Shown here: one piece after another, positions 32,681 to 42,722 of the stretch
How positions within the stretch are numbered: position 1 is the stretch's first letter
Layout: every line of letters starts with the position of its first letter
NCBI RefSeq assembly: GCF_000239775.1
Contig: NZ_CAFI01000171.1
Span: 1-44,304 of the forward strand
Direction: 5' to 3'
From: Bradyrhizobium sp. ORS 375
Lineage (GTDB): Bacteria; Pseudomonadota; Alphaproteobacteria; Rhizobiales; Xanthobacteraceae
Length of the DNA: 44,304 bases
Program-made: the position numbers and the translations under genes
Notes under the pieces: model-generated
What the model was told of the DNA's origin: nothing
What the model saw: only the letters and a program-made list of their open reading frames with translations
Databases searched by the model: none

Positions 32681-34297
32681 TCAGTCGGCGCTGCTCGCCG
32701 GCTTCAGGCCTGCCGTCGAAGCCGCGGGCGGCACGGCCGAGATGACCGGACAGGCCATGATGTCGGTGCCGTCGGCGCCCGGAATGCGCGCGCAGCGCCG
32801 CGAGCCGTCGATCTTCAGGTCGTAGTCGGCGAGCACGTCCAGGCGCGGCGGGTTGTCGGCCGGGCTCTCCGCATAATACAGCGCCCACACGCCGCCCGGC
32901 AGCGGAGATGCGAGACCGCTCCGCACCCGGCGATCGAGCACGCCGCCCGGCACCAGCGGGACGACCAGCTCTGACAGCTGATAGACGCGCGAGCCTTGCG
33001 GCAGGAACGATGTGACATAGCCGAGCGGCTTCTGCAGCAGCAGGAACGTCGCCGGCTGCCGCAAGGCTTCGGCGAGCTGCGGCCGGTACGGATCCGACCA
33101 CGGACGCCGCATCCAGTCGGTGGGCTGAGAGGCAAGCGCAATCGCGAGCGCGACACCAACGATCACCGCCGGCTTGCTGCGCAAAGAACTCTGCATCGCC
33201 GTAGGCTCGCGCCAGGCGCCGATCAGACGCAGGAGCAGCAGCACGATCAGCGGTGCCGCTAACAGCTCGAGCGGCATCAGGTAGCGCTGGATCGAGAACG
33301 CCAGCATCCACATGATATAGCTGATCCAGAAGAACATGATCAGGCGCCGGTCCCGCAGCGGCAGCACCTCGCGGCGCTGCCACAGGCCGGTGAGGATCAA
33401 CGCGATCAGCAGCACGATGACGACAGCAAAGCGCGGATCGCGGAACGGCCATTCCGACGACGGATGTTTGCCGACCACCCAATAGAACGGATAAGCGAGC
33501 GCGTCGGCGAGGCTGTGCGGCATGAAGCGGGTGTCGACGATCGACACCAGCGGCGCCTCCGGCGAGCGGAAGATCGTGTTGTAGAACGGATAGAGCGGGC
33601 TGCCGAAGTCGCGCAGCATCTTCAGCGCCCACGGCCCGGCCGTCACGATGCCGCCGACGGCACTGGCGGCGCCGAACGTGAACACGGCGCGCAATGGTCT
33701 CGCCATCAGCAGCAGCGACACGGCGGCGGCGATCAGGAAGGTGGCGTTGGTCAGCTTCAATCCGGTCGCGGCCCCGAACATCAGGCCCGCGGTCAGCAGA
33801 TGCGTCGGCCGAGCGTCGTTGTCCTCGCTGCTGAACAGCAGCGCGAGGCCGGCGAGGATCGGCAGCGTCGTGAGAATGTCCGCGAAGCTGGTGCCGACCT
33901 CGGACAACGCCATCGGACTGAGAGCGGCGATGAGCAGCGCTGCTATCAGCGCGGCCGCATCGGCCGCGCGCCCGAGCAGCACGCGCGTCAGCCAGAACAC
34001 CACGGCGAGGTTCAGCCCATGCAGCGCGCCGAGCGCCATGCCCCACCACGGCGCGCCTAACCCGTGCCGGACCGCATAGGGCAGCAGATAGATCAGCGGA
34101 TTGAGGAAGCTCTGAAAGCCGCCCGGCGCGACGTCGACATCGAAGCGGCCATGCACCAGCGCGAAGCCGGCATAGTCGTGATAGTTCTGCCAATCCCAGT
34201 TGATGTCCTCGCCAGCGACATAGGCGTAGACAGCGCCCGCGATGGCCGATCCGGCGATCACGAGCGGCGTCGCCGGATGTGGGCGTGCACTGGACAT
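32681..34297 (-). CDS. polytopic GT-C-like membrane protein, possible glycosyltransferase
   Basis: A 538-residue membrane protein with about 11 hydrophobic segments and a C-terminal soluble portion of about 120 residues. An acidic loop (GEDINWDWQNYHDYAGF, about residues 28-44) follows the first helix, a position where GT-C enzymes carry catalytic acids. The final segment (ADYDLKIDGSRRC) lies outside the membrane. This suggests a lipid-linked sugar transferase, but no family is certain and no acceptor can be named. ATG at 34297 (MSSARPHP) is chosen over an Arg-rich upstream extension. It is convergent with pyk and lies downstream of the TetR regulator. Confidence 0.65.
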   Translation of the reverse strand: MSSARPHPATPLVIAGSAIAGAVYAYVAGEDINWDWQNYHDYAGFALVHGRFDVDVAPGGFQSFLNPLIYLLPYAVRHGLGAPWWGMALGALHGLNLAVVFWLTRVLLGRAADAAALIAALLIAALSPMALSEVGTSFADILTTLPILAGLALLFSSEDNDARPTHLLTAGLMFGAATGLKLTNATFLIAAAVSLLLMARPLRAVFTFGAASAVGGIVTAGPWALKMLRDFGSPLYPFYNTIFRSPEAPLVSIVDTRFMPHSLADALAYPFYWVVGKHPSSEWPFRDPRFAVVIVLLIALILTGLWQRREVLPLRDRRLIMFFWISYIMWMLAFSIQRYLMPLELLAAPLIVLLLLRLIGAWREPTAMQSSLRSKPAVIVGVALAIALASQPTDWMRRPWSDPYRPQLAEALRQPATFLLLQKPLGYVTSFLPQGSRVYQLSELVVPLVPGGVLDRRVRSGLASPLPGGVWALYYAESPADNPPRLDVLADYDLKIDGSRRCARIPGADGTDIMACPVISAVPPAASTAGLKPASSAD

Positions 34298-34409
34298 CAG
34301 ATGCGCAAAGGCCTGGATCTGAGAACCGCGGCGGCCGTCCCGGCGCCACGCCCGACCATGGCGGCGAGGCATGAATCCTTGCTTAAGCGGAAGCTCGCGC
34401 CGGCCCGGC

Positions 34410-35084
34410 CTAGGCCCCGACCAGGCTCTTCACCGGCAGCACCGCCTGCACGACCAGGCCGCGCGCGCGGGCATCCATCACGCCGACCGCGCGCAGTGCC
34501 AGCAGGGTGACGGCCTGAACCGTGTCGCGCAGCTTGGCGGGATCATCGAGCGTGTCGGTCGCCAGCGGCCCGACCAGAGCCTCGTGCAGCGCGCCGAGCA
34601 GCGCGGTCGCGGCGAGCTGGGTGTCCTGCGCCGGCAGATGGCCGGCCCGCACGGCGGCGTCGATCCGGGAGGCGATCTCGCCGACGATCTCGCGGCGGCT
34701 GGCGATGCGCGAGGCGGTCACATCGACGTCGACGGGCTCGGCCAGGATACCCCAGGCGAGCTTGCGCTGGGACAGGACGTGGACGGCGACCGTCGAGACG
34801 GCGGCGGCGAGCGCCGAGGACGGACCGGGCGCCGCATCGGCGGCGCGGCGAACCGCGGCCAGCTCATCGCGCGACACCTCGGCGATCAGCTCGGAGATCA
34901 GGTCGGCCTTGGAGGGAAAATAGCGGTAAACAGTTCCGGCGGCGACTTTGGCCCGGACCGCGACCGGAGCGATCTGGACGGCTGACATGCCGCCTTCCGC
35001 GGCGGCTTCGCGCGCGGCAGCCAGAATCGCGCTGCGGCGGGCCGCCAGCCGTTTCACGACCTGATGGGTTCGCCGATAGACCAT
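34410..35084 (-). CDS. TetR family transcriptional regulator
   Basis: A 224-residue TetR repressor. The N-terminal helix-turn-helix is clear (SAVQIAPVAVRAKVAAGTVYRYFPSKADLISELI, about residues 34-67). The C-terminal ligand domain is variable and gives no ligand clue. ATG at 35084 fits the family length. A perfect palindrome at 35178-35193, upstream of the gene, is the probable operator. The likely targets are itself and perhaps the GT-C-like gene 113 bp downstream in the same direction. Confidence 0.92.
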   Translation of the reverse strand: MVYRRTHQVVKRLAARRSAILAAAREAAAEGGMSAVQIAPVAVRAKVAAGTVYRYFPSKADLISELIAEVSRDELAAVRRAADAAPGPSSALAAAVSTVAVHVLSQRKLAWGILAEPVDVDVTASRIASRREIVGEIASRIDAAVRAGHLPAQDTQLAATALLGALHEALVGPLATDTLDDPAKLRDTVQAVTLLALRAVGVMDARARGLVVQAVLPVKSLVGA

Positions 35085-35177
35085 GGCGCTTCTCGTCCCG
35101 GACGCGCCCGTCCAGGAAGCCCGGCGAACGCTAGTTCAGTGTTTTTGGAGGATCAACCTCGCAAATAGCTGAAAGAA

Positions 35178-35193
35178 CTGAACACCTGTTCAG
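35178..35193. promoter_or_regulatory. palindromic operator candidate for the TetR regulator
   Basis: CTGAACA (35178-35184) and TGTTCAG (35187-35193) are perfect 7-bp arms with a CC centre, about 95 bp before the tetR start. A second half-site, GTTCAGTG, lies near 35134-35141. This is the typical form and place of a TetR autorepression site. Confidence 0.7.
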
Positions 35194-35239
35194 GAAAAAA
35201 GACAAGCGCAATCATGTGGCTTGGCTGGCACTTGGCGCG

Positions 35240-36490
35240 TCAGGCTGTGGCGAGCCCCGTCTCCAGGCGCACCGGCTGCCGCCGCCACCACGATCCAGCA
35301 CGGGCCAGCACCAATCCGCCAACCGTCAGATTGGCCGCGAGGCCGAGGGGAATGCCCGTCAGCATGAAGGTGATCTGAAGCGCTGCGGCCAGGCCGAGCG
35401 CAGGCAGCTCGTAGCGGCGGAACCCATCATGGAGGCCGAGCCGGACGAGCCAGGCCACCGCAATCGCCTGCACCATCATGTCGTACATGAAAAGATAGGG
35501 CGTGGTCAGCAGCAGCCCGACCGCGAGCGCCGCCGCCTTCAGGGAATAGCGCACCGGACTGCGCCACAGCGTCACGAGGACCACCGCGACCGCCGCAGTG
35601 AGCACCCATTGGAAGGTCCAGCCGAGCGCCTCGGAGCCACCGAAATAACGGACCAGCGAGAACAGGCTCTGGAGCTTCCACCAGGTCGCCTTGCCCTCGG
35701 TGAGGAAGGCCTGCGAGAACATCGGCAGCCAATGCAGGAAGGCCTGCCAGCTTTCCAGGCCGAAGGCGATCCACGACGCGAGCGCCAGCACGACCGCGGT
35801 GATGCTGGCCGCAGCGAATGCCGTCCAGCGCTGGGTGGCGATCAGGAGGATCGGAAACAGCAGCCCATATTGCGGCTTGTAGGTCAGAAACCCCAGGCAG
35901 ATGCCGGCCAGCACGGGCCGCACCGGCAGCCAGTACAGCGTACCGCCGACGAGCGCGGCCGTCAGACAGCCGTTCTGCCCGACCAGCGTATTCGAGAACA
36001 GCGCCGGGAAGCCGGCGGCGAGCACCAGGCCGAAGCCGCGGCCGACGATCGCGCGCATCGCCAGCGCGAACGGGATGAAGCTCGCATAGGCCCAGCCGGC
36101 GAAGGCGGCCATATAGGGGAACTGGGCGAGGAACGCCGCGACGAACAGGAAAGGCGGCGGATAGTGCCAGGCGAAATAGCCCGGGAAGTCCTGCTTCAGC
36201 AGCTCGAGCTCGACCTGCCGCTGCACGTCCCAGTCCCAGGCCAGCGCCGGATGGCCCTGCAGCGCGAGCTTGCCCGCGGCCCAGACATTGACGAAGTCGG
36301 TGGGAATGCCGAGGCCGTCGGCGCCCCAGATCCAGATGCCCGACAACAACCCTGCGGGAAAGAACGCCGCGTTGATGCAGGCGAGCGCGAAGCACACCGC
36401 GAACAGGCTCGCCGGAACGCCAGGGCGCTCCAAGAGGCGATGCGAAAGGCGCTGCGATGGGATCGCGGCGGCAACAGGATTGTCGGCCAT
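35240..36490 (-). CDS. GT87/DUF2029-type membrane glycosyltransferase
   Basis: A 416-residue polytopic protein with about 10 hydrophobic segments. Characteristic GT87 (DUF2029) features are the post-TM1 loop with PTDFVNVWAAGKLAL and a nearby WDWDVQRQ, then FAWHYPPPFLF, LVGQNGCLTA and LGFLTYKPQYGLLFP. Known GT87 members are polyprenyl-phosphate-dependent mannosyltransferases of GT-C fold. The sugar and acceptor cannot be read here. ATG at 36490 has GAGGT 6 nt upstream. It lies upstream of the TetR gene and probably forms its own transcript. Confidence 0.85.
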   Translation of the reverse strand: MADNPVAAAIPSQRLSHRLLERPGVPASLFAVCFALACINAAFFPAGLLSGIWIWGADGLGIPTDFVNVWAAGKLALQGHPALAWDWDVQRQVELELLKQDFPGYFAWHYPPPFLFVAAFLAQFPYMAAFAGWAYASFIPFALAMRAIVGRGFGLVLAAGFPALFSNTLVGQNGCLTAALVGGTLYWLPVRPVLAGICLGFLTYKPQYGLLFPILLIATQRWTAFAAASITAVVLALASWIAFGLESWQAFLHWLPMFSQAFLTEGKATWWKLQSLFSLVRYFGGSEALGWTFQWVLTAAVAVVLVTLWRSPVRYSLKAAALAVGLLLTTPYLFMYDMMVQAIAVAWLVRLGLHDGFRRYELPALGLAAALQITFMLTGIPLGLAANLTVGGLVLARAGSWWRRQPVRLETGLATA

Positions 36491-36666
36491 CTGAACCTCG
36501 CCCGCGCCGGCACGGGCGCAACTCCAGTGAAGGCATAGGCCGGGAGACTTGAAGAAGGCTTAAGCGCAACCGTGCTGGCCGCGCGCGGCGAACCGCACCG
36601 AATGTTTACACGCAATCTGTAGCACTGGGCTTCGATGCAACTGGCGACCGGTCCGCAGGAGTCCTC

Positions 36667-37866
36667 ATGCCTCTTCGTCTCATTCTTCTCGCTCTCCTTC
36701 TGATTCTGCCCGCAGCGAGCGGCGCGCAGGACAAGGGCGTCGTGCGCGTCACCTCCGACGTCTCCTATGAGTATCTGGCGCGCTGGGACGTCGAGCGGCT
36801 GAACAAGATCCTGACCGTCGACACGCCGAAATTCGCCGGCGTCACAGTCACCTATTCGCCGGCCGTCAACGCCGTGCGGCTGTATCGCGTCAGCTACGCG
36901 TCCGTGGTCCCCGAGCGCGGCAACAAGCCGATCCGCGCCACCGGCCTGCTCGCGGTGCCCGAAATCGGCGAGACCAGCCTGCCGCTGGTGTCCTATCAGC
37001 ATGGCACCGTGTACGGAAAACAGGAGGTGCCGTCATTCCCGGAGCAGTCGCCGGAGACGCAGCTGATGATCGCGCAGTTCGCCGGACAGGGCCAGCTGCT
37101 GATCGGCGCCGACTATTTCGGCATGGGTCTCTCGACCGAGCCGGAAGGCTACATGGTCAAGGCCAGCCATCAGCAGGCGACCTACGACATGCTGCTCGCG
37201 AGCCGCGCCGTGCTCAACGACATGCATCTCACCGCGACCAGACTGTCGATCGCCGGCTGGTCGCAGGGCGGCTTCGTCACCATGGCGTTTCTCGAGAAGC
37301 TCGAAAGCGCCGGCGAGACGGTCGCGGCGGCTGCGACGGCCAGCGCGCCCGTCGACGTGTTCGTGGCGCTCAATGGCTTCCTGAGCTTCCCGCGCAAGAA
37401 CGACGCCGCCTGGGTCAATTCGCTGTTCATCCTCTCGGCGTTCGCCTTCGAGAACTATTACGGCGTGCCGGGCCTCGCCCGCTCGGTCATCAGCGACAGC
37501 TATTATGAGGTCGCGCGCAAGGCCTATACGCGCGAGCCGTTCAACGTCGCCGACGTTCCGACCGACCTGCACAAGCTGCTCAAGCCGGATTATTTCGACG
37601 CGCAGTTTTTCGCGACATCGATCTACGGCCGCCTGGTCGCGCAGACGCAGGCGTATCGCTGGATCATCAAGAGCCCGGTGCGCAACTATTACGGCGAGAG
37701 CGACGAGGCGATCTCGACGGGGCTCGGCCGATTGGCGATGACCTATCAGCAGGCGATCGGCGCCGGCAACACCAAGGTCAAGGCGGTCTCGACCGGGCCG
37801 ACCAGCCATCGCGGCACCTTCGCCACCGCCGTCCCGCAGTGGAAGACGTGGTTCGACAAGCCGTGA
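36667..37866 (+). CDS. secreted alpha/beta hydrolase, lipase-like
   Basis: A 399-residue exported hydrolase. The signal peptide ends at SGA-QD (residues 1-20). The nucleophile elbow is GWSQGG (S199). Candidate acid and base are D in YYGESDEAIS and H in TSHRGTF near the C-terminus, in the right order. The HGTVYGK segment may form part of the oxyanion hole. It resembles secretory lipases and large bacterial esterases, but no substrate is established. ATG at 36667 has GGAG 6-7 nt upstream. The stop lies 30 bp from that of the convergent autotransporter, with a hairpin across the gap. Confidence 0.85.
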   Translation: MPLRLILLALLLILPAASGAQDKGVVRVTSDVSYEYLARWDVERLNKILTVDTPKFAGVTVTYSPAVNAVRLYRVSYASVVPERGNKPIRATGLLAVPEIGETSLPLVSYQHGTVYGKQEVPSFPEQSPETQLMIAQFAGQGQLLIGADYFGMGLSTEPEGYMVKASHQQATYDMLLASRAVLNDMHLTATRLSIAGWSQGGFVTMAFLEKLESAGETVAAAATASAPVDVFVALNGFLSFPRKNDAAWVNSLFILSAFAFENYYGVPGLARSVISDSYYEVARKAYTREPFNVADVPTDLHKLLKPDYFDAQFFATSIYGRLVAQTQAYRWIIKSPVRNYYGESDEAISTGLGRLAMTYQQAIGAGNTKVKAVSTGPTSHRGTFATAVPQWKTWFDKP

Positions 37867-37886
37867 GGCGCTGCCCTATCGGCGAG

Positions 37887-37913
37887 ACAGCCGCGCTCAG
37901 AAGGCGCGGCTGT
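37887..37913. terminator. shared hairpin between convergent hydrolase and autotransporter genes
   Basis: A perfect 10-bp stem (37887-37896 with 37904-37913) and 7-nt loop covers the autotransporter stop codon at 37897-37899 and lies 20 nt past the hydrolase stop. There is no T-run, so any termination would depend on hairpin strength or Rho. Confidence 0.55.
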
Positions 37914-40425
37914 AGCCGACCTGAAGGCCGTAGGTCAGTTTGTTCTGGCTTGCGGCATTGGCGCTGATCATCGCCGCCGATCCCGGCGCGAGCTCGTAGC
38001 GCAGACCGGCGCTGCCCTCGACCCAGCTCCGGCTGAGGCGCGGGCCGAGCCCGGACATTCCGCAGAACGCCGTGAGCGGCGACGCGCCGTTGCAGTCGGC
38101 CGCCAGCAGCGAACCCCGCACGACAGGCGTATCGCTGCGCAGGTTGCTGGCCCAGGCGAGGCTGCCGAACGCCGTGATCCGCTCGGTCATCGCGCCGCGC
38201 AACTGGGTGCCGACGCGCAAGGTGGTCGCCGCGGCGTTGAACGCGGAGATGGAGGCCGGGAACGGGCCGCCGCTCTCGACGAAGCCGCCGACGCGGGCAT
38301 TGGCGTAGGACAGTTGCGCGTACGGCGTGACCGTGGCCTTGACGGCGGGGACCGCAAAAGCCCAGCCGATCCGCGCCATCGCGCCGGCTGAGCTGGCATG
38401 GGTGGCGCCTTGCGAGCCGATCAAGGTCGTCCCGTTGAGATAGCCGCGGGTCAGCGTCAGCTCGGGATAGAGCGACGCCACCGCCATCGCCAGGAACTGC
38501 AAGCCGGTGTCCGGGCGATGCGCGACATAGGCGCCGAACGTCGCGCCCGGCGCGTCGAAGCGGCCGCCATAGGCGAGGCCATTGCGCAGCCCGGAGACGC
38601 CCACGCTGAAGCCGATCGACGTCGCTGGCGCAAGCGTGCGGGCGAGGCCGAACGTGCCCGACAGCTCGGTGCCGCTGGTGCCGTAGCTGGAGTTGCCGGC
38701 GACGAGCCCATAGGCGAAGCCGCACCATTGCGACACCTCGCCGCCCCCCGTCCTGGCACAGCGATAGTAGTCCGCAGCCATCGCGAGCGCGCCCATCGCG
38801 CCGTCCGTGGCGGTCACGCCCTGGTTGGCGATGATGCCCAGGCTCCCGAGCGAGCCCTGCTGCTCCAGCACGCTGGTGATGCTGCCGGAGGTCGGCGCCG
38901 CGGTCGAGGCGACCCGGTCGAGCTTGATCAGGAACAGGTCCTGCGTGCTGCCGGGATCGTTGCGCGTGCCGGTGCCTAGGATCAGGACGTGCGACGACGA
39001 GCTGGTCGTGGAGACCGCGATGCCGGTCGCATCGGTCAGCGTGACGTTGCTGGTCGCAACGCCGAGGCTCGCCAGGATCGAAGCCAGCGTCGCGCCCGAG
39101 GACGACTGGCCGTCGGCGGAGACGGACCAGTAGACGGCCTGCGAGCACGAGCCGCTGCTGCTCGCCGTGCAGGCATATTCGACGCGGCCGACCACATTGT
39201 TGCCGGACTCATCGACGGCATTGGCGACCGCGCCGATGCGGCCGAGATTGTCTGGATCCGTCGGCACCACGGTCGCGAGCTGCAGGGTGGAATGCGTGGC
39301 CCAATTGTCGGTCGAGCTCCAGCGCGCCGCCTCGAAACTCGACGCGGAATTGCCGAGCCAGCCCACCGCGACGCTCGCAGTGGCGACGCCGCTTGTCCCC
39401 GCGTTCAGCGCCCGCGCCTCGCCATAAGCGTAGGTGGTCGAACTGTTGTTCAGCGGCGTCATGCCGAGCTGGGTCATGCTGCCGGAGGCGAGCGTCCAGA
39501 CGAACGGCTTCGGCTGCCAGATCGTAGCGTAGTCGCCGAAGGCGCTGGTGTCCGACAGCAGCAGGCCCGAGCCGCGCGCGAGGTTGACGTCATTGGTGAA
39601 GGCATCGGGCGGGAACAGGCCGTACCAGCCGACGACGGTGCCGTTGTCGGCCACCGCCTTGCCCGAGCTTGCGGGCGAGTTGACCGGATCCGGGGTGGCG
39701 CCGAGCAGTTGCACCGAATTGCTCGTGAGATTCCAGATCGCCGCCTGCATCGTGCTCGTGCCGGTCACGATGCGATGCGGCCAGGCCGTAGCGAATTGCA
39801 ATGTGCCGCTCCAGCCCGTGGCGTAGCCGGCATTCGGACTGATGCCATAGGCCGCGCCATCGGTGTCGGCGCCGTGCAGCGGCAACTGCGTCGGCGTGAC
39901 GCCGGCGAAGGCGCCGGCCGTCGTGGCCTGCCAGATGTAGGGGTAGATGTCGTAATAGGGCTGGGTGGCGTCGGCGCCAAGCACGACGCCGACGACGGTC
40001 TTGCCGGCGGCATCCACCGATGTCGCTGCGCCGCTGACGAAATTGCTGAGCCGCGCGGTCGGCAAAGCGAGCTCGGTCACTCCACCGGAGTCGAGCCCGC
40101 CAACGGTGGTGTTGGGAGCCCACACGATCGGCACCTCGACCGCGTTGACTGTGATGTAGGGCGTCTCGCAAATCTTGCCGGCGCTGCCGACGCCGAGGCC
40201 CGTCCCGCTCATGGCAGCGCCATGGACGTAACGGCCACCACAGGCGCTGCCGCCAGTCGAATAGGTTGCCTCGCCGAAATAGCTCGAGGTGAATGGCCCT
40301 GGCGCGGCCGTATCGAACACACCCTGCGCCGCCGCCTCACCAGCGCCAAACGCGGTCAAAACAACGAGCGACACACCAGAAAACACGCCCCCATACGAGC
40401 GCGCGCCACGCAAAATCATCATCAT
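37897..40425 (-). CDS. autotransporter with HAF-like passenger
   Basis: An 842-residue outer-membrane protein. A signal peptide ends near AAA-QG (about residue 35). The passenger (about 36-550) is Ser/Thr/Gly-rich with repeated WxxTSNSVQLLG / WTLASGSMTQLG / AYGEARALNAG-type units, recalling HAF or YD-like beta repeats. Several close Cys pairs are present, unusual in autotransporters. The last 280 residues form a beta-barrel domain (YGTSGTELSGTFGLAR, FAVPAVKATVTPYAQLSYANA) ending in GYSRAF with terminal Phe, as the BAM complex expects. ATG at 40425 is the first of three consecutive ATG codons; any could be used. A TTG start at 40515 is unlikely because it crosses the ftsH terminator. Confidence 0.82.
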   Translation of the reverse strand: MMMILRGARSYGGVFSGVSLVVLTAFGAGEAAAQGVFDTAAPGPFTSSYFGEATYSTGGSACGGRYVHGAAMSGTGLGVGSAGKICETPYITVNAVEVPIVWAPNTTVGGLDSGGVTELALPTARLSNFVSGAATSVDAAGKTVVGVVLGADATQPYYDIYPYIWQATTAGAFAGVTPTQLPLHGADTDGAAYGISPNAGYATGWSGTLQFATAWPHRIVTGTSTMQAAIWNLTSNSVQLLGATPDPVNSPASSGKAVADNGTVVGWYGLFPPDAFTNDVNLARGSGLLLSDTSAFGDYATIWQPKPFVWTLASGSMTQLGMTPLNNSSTTYAYGEARALNAGTSGVATASVAVGWLGNSASSFEAARWSSTDNWATHSTLQLATVVPTDPDNLGRIGAVANAVDESGNNVVGRVEYACTASSSGSCSQAVYWSVSADGQSSSGATLASILASLGVATSNVTLTDATGIAVSTTSSSSHVLILGTGTRNDPGSTQDLFLIKLDRVASTAAPTSGSITSVLEQQGSLGSLGIIANQGVTATDGAMGALAMAADYYRCARTGGGEVSQWCGFAYGLVAGNSSYGTSGTELSGTFGLARTLAPATSIGFSVGVSGLRNGLAYGGRFDAPGATFGAYVAHRPDTGLQFLAMAVASLYPELTLTRGYLNGTTLIGSQGATHASSAGAMARIGWAFAVPAVKATVTPYAQLSYANARVGGFVESGGPFPASISAFNAAATTLRVGTQLRGAMTERITAFGSLAWASNLRSDTPVVRGSLLAADCNGASPLTAFCGMSGLGPRLSRSWVEGSAGLRYELAPGSAAMISANAASQNKLTYGLQVGYSRAF

Positions 40426-40477
40426 CCGAATACCCAACCCTTGAGCATTCGTTAACAACGACAATGGGTTGCAGACA

Positions 40478-40503
40478 ACGAAAAGCCCGGCTGCGAACCG
40501 GGC
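40478..40503 (-). terminator. intrinsic terminator of ftsH
   Basis: A 6-bp GC stem (40485-40490 with 40498-40503) and 7-nt loop. On the minus strand it is followed by TTTTCGT. It lies about 60 nt after the ftsH stop and before the autotransporter start in the same direction. Confidence 0.65.
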
Positions 40504-40564
40504 CTGTCGTCTCAATCTCTTGATGTTCCATGTCGGGACCCGCTGTCCCGACCTCAGGCGCTCA

Positions 40565-42487
<1,923 letters not shown>

Positions 42488-42656
42488 CGATTTTCCTTCG
42501 TGGTCGCGCGGATCGCGGCCGTCTGTCCTCGGACTCATCCCTGGGTAGCCACGAGGGAATCCCCCGGTCGACCGTCTCGTAATCTAGGTACCACTCGCCG
42601 CAATGCCAAGGGAACCAGACAGGACTATTTAACGCATCCTAGCCCGATTCCCGCTT

Positions 42657-42680
42657 AAAAAAAGGCGCGGGAAAAGCGCC
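42657..42680 (-). terminator. intrinsic terminator after tilS
   Basis: GGCGC (42664-42668) and GCGCC (42676-42680) pair around a 7-nt loop and are followed on the minus strand by seven T residues (42663-42657). It lies 43 nt after the tilS stop and 170 nt before ftsH, so ftsH probably has its own promoter or receives only read-through. Confidence 0.75.
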
Positions 42681-42722
42681 GCCGACGCAGGTGGTTAAGG
42701 GTCCGCGAAGGATGCCTCCGCC

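Noticed and set aside
32370-34349. A 659-codon minus-strand frame across the pyk-GT-C junction.
   Set aside because: It crosses the convergent stops of two supported genes and is Arg/Ala-rich without hydrophobic segments, unlike the membrane protein in the neighbouring frame.
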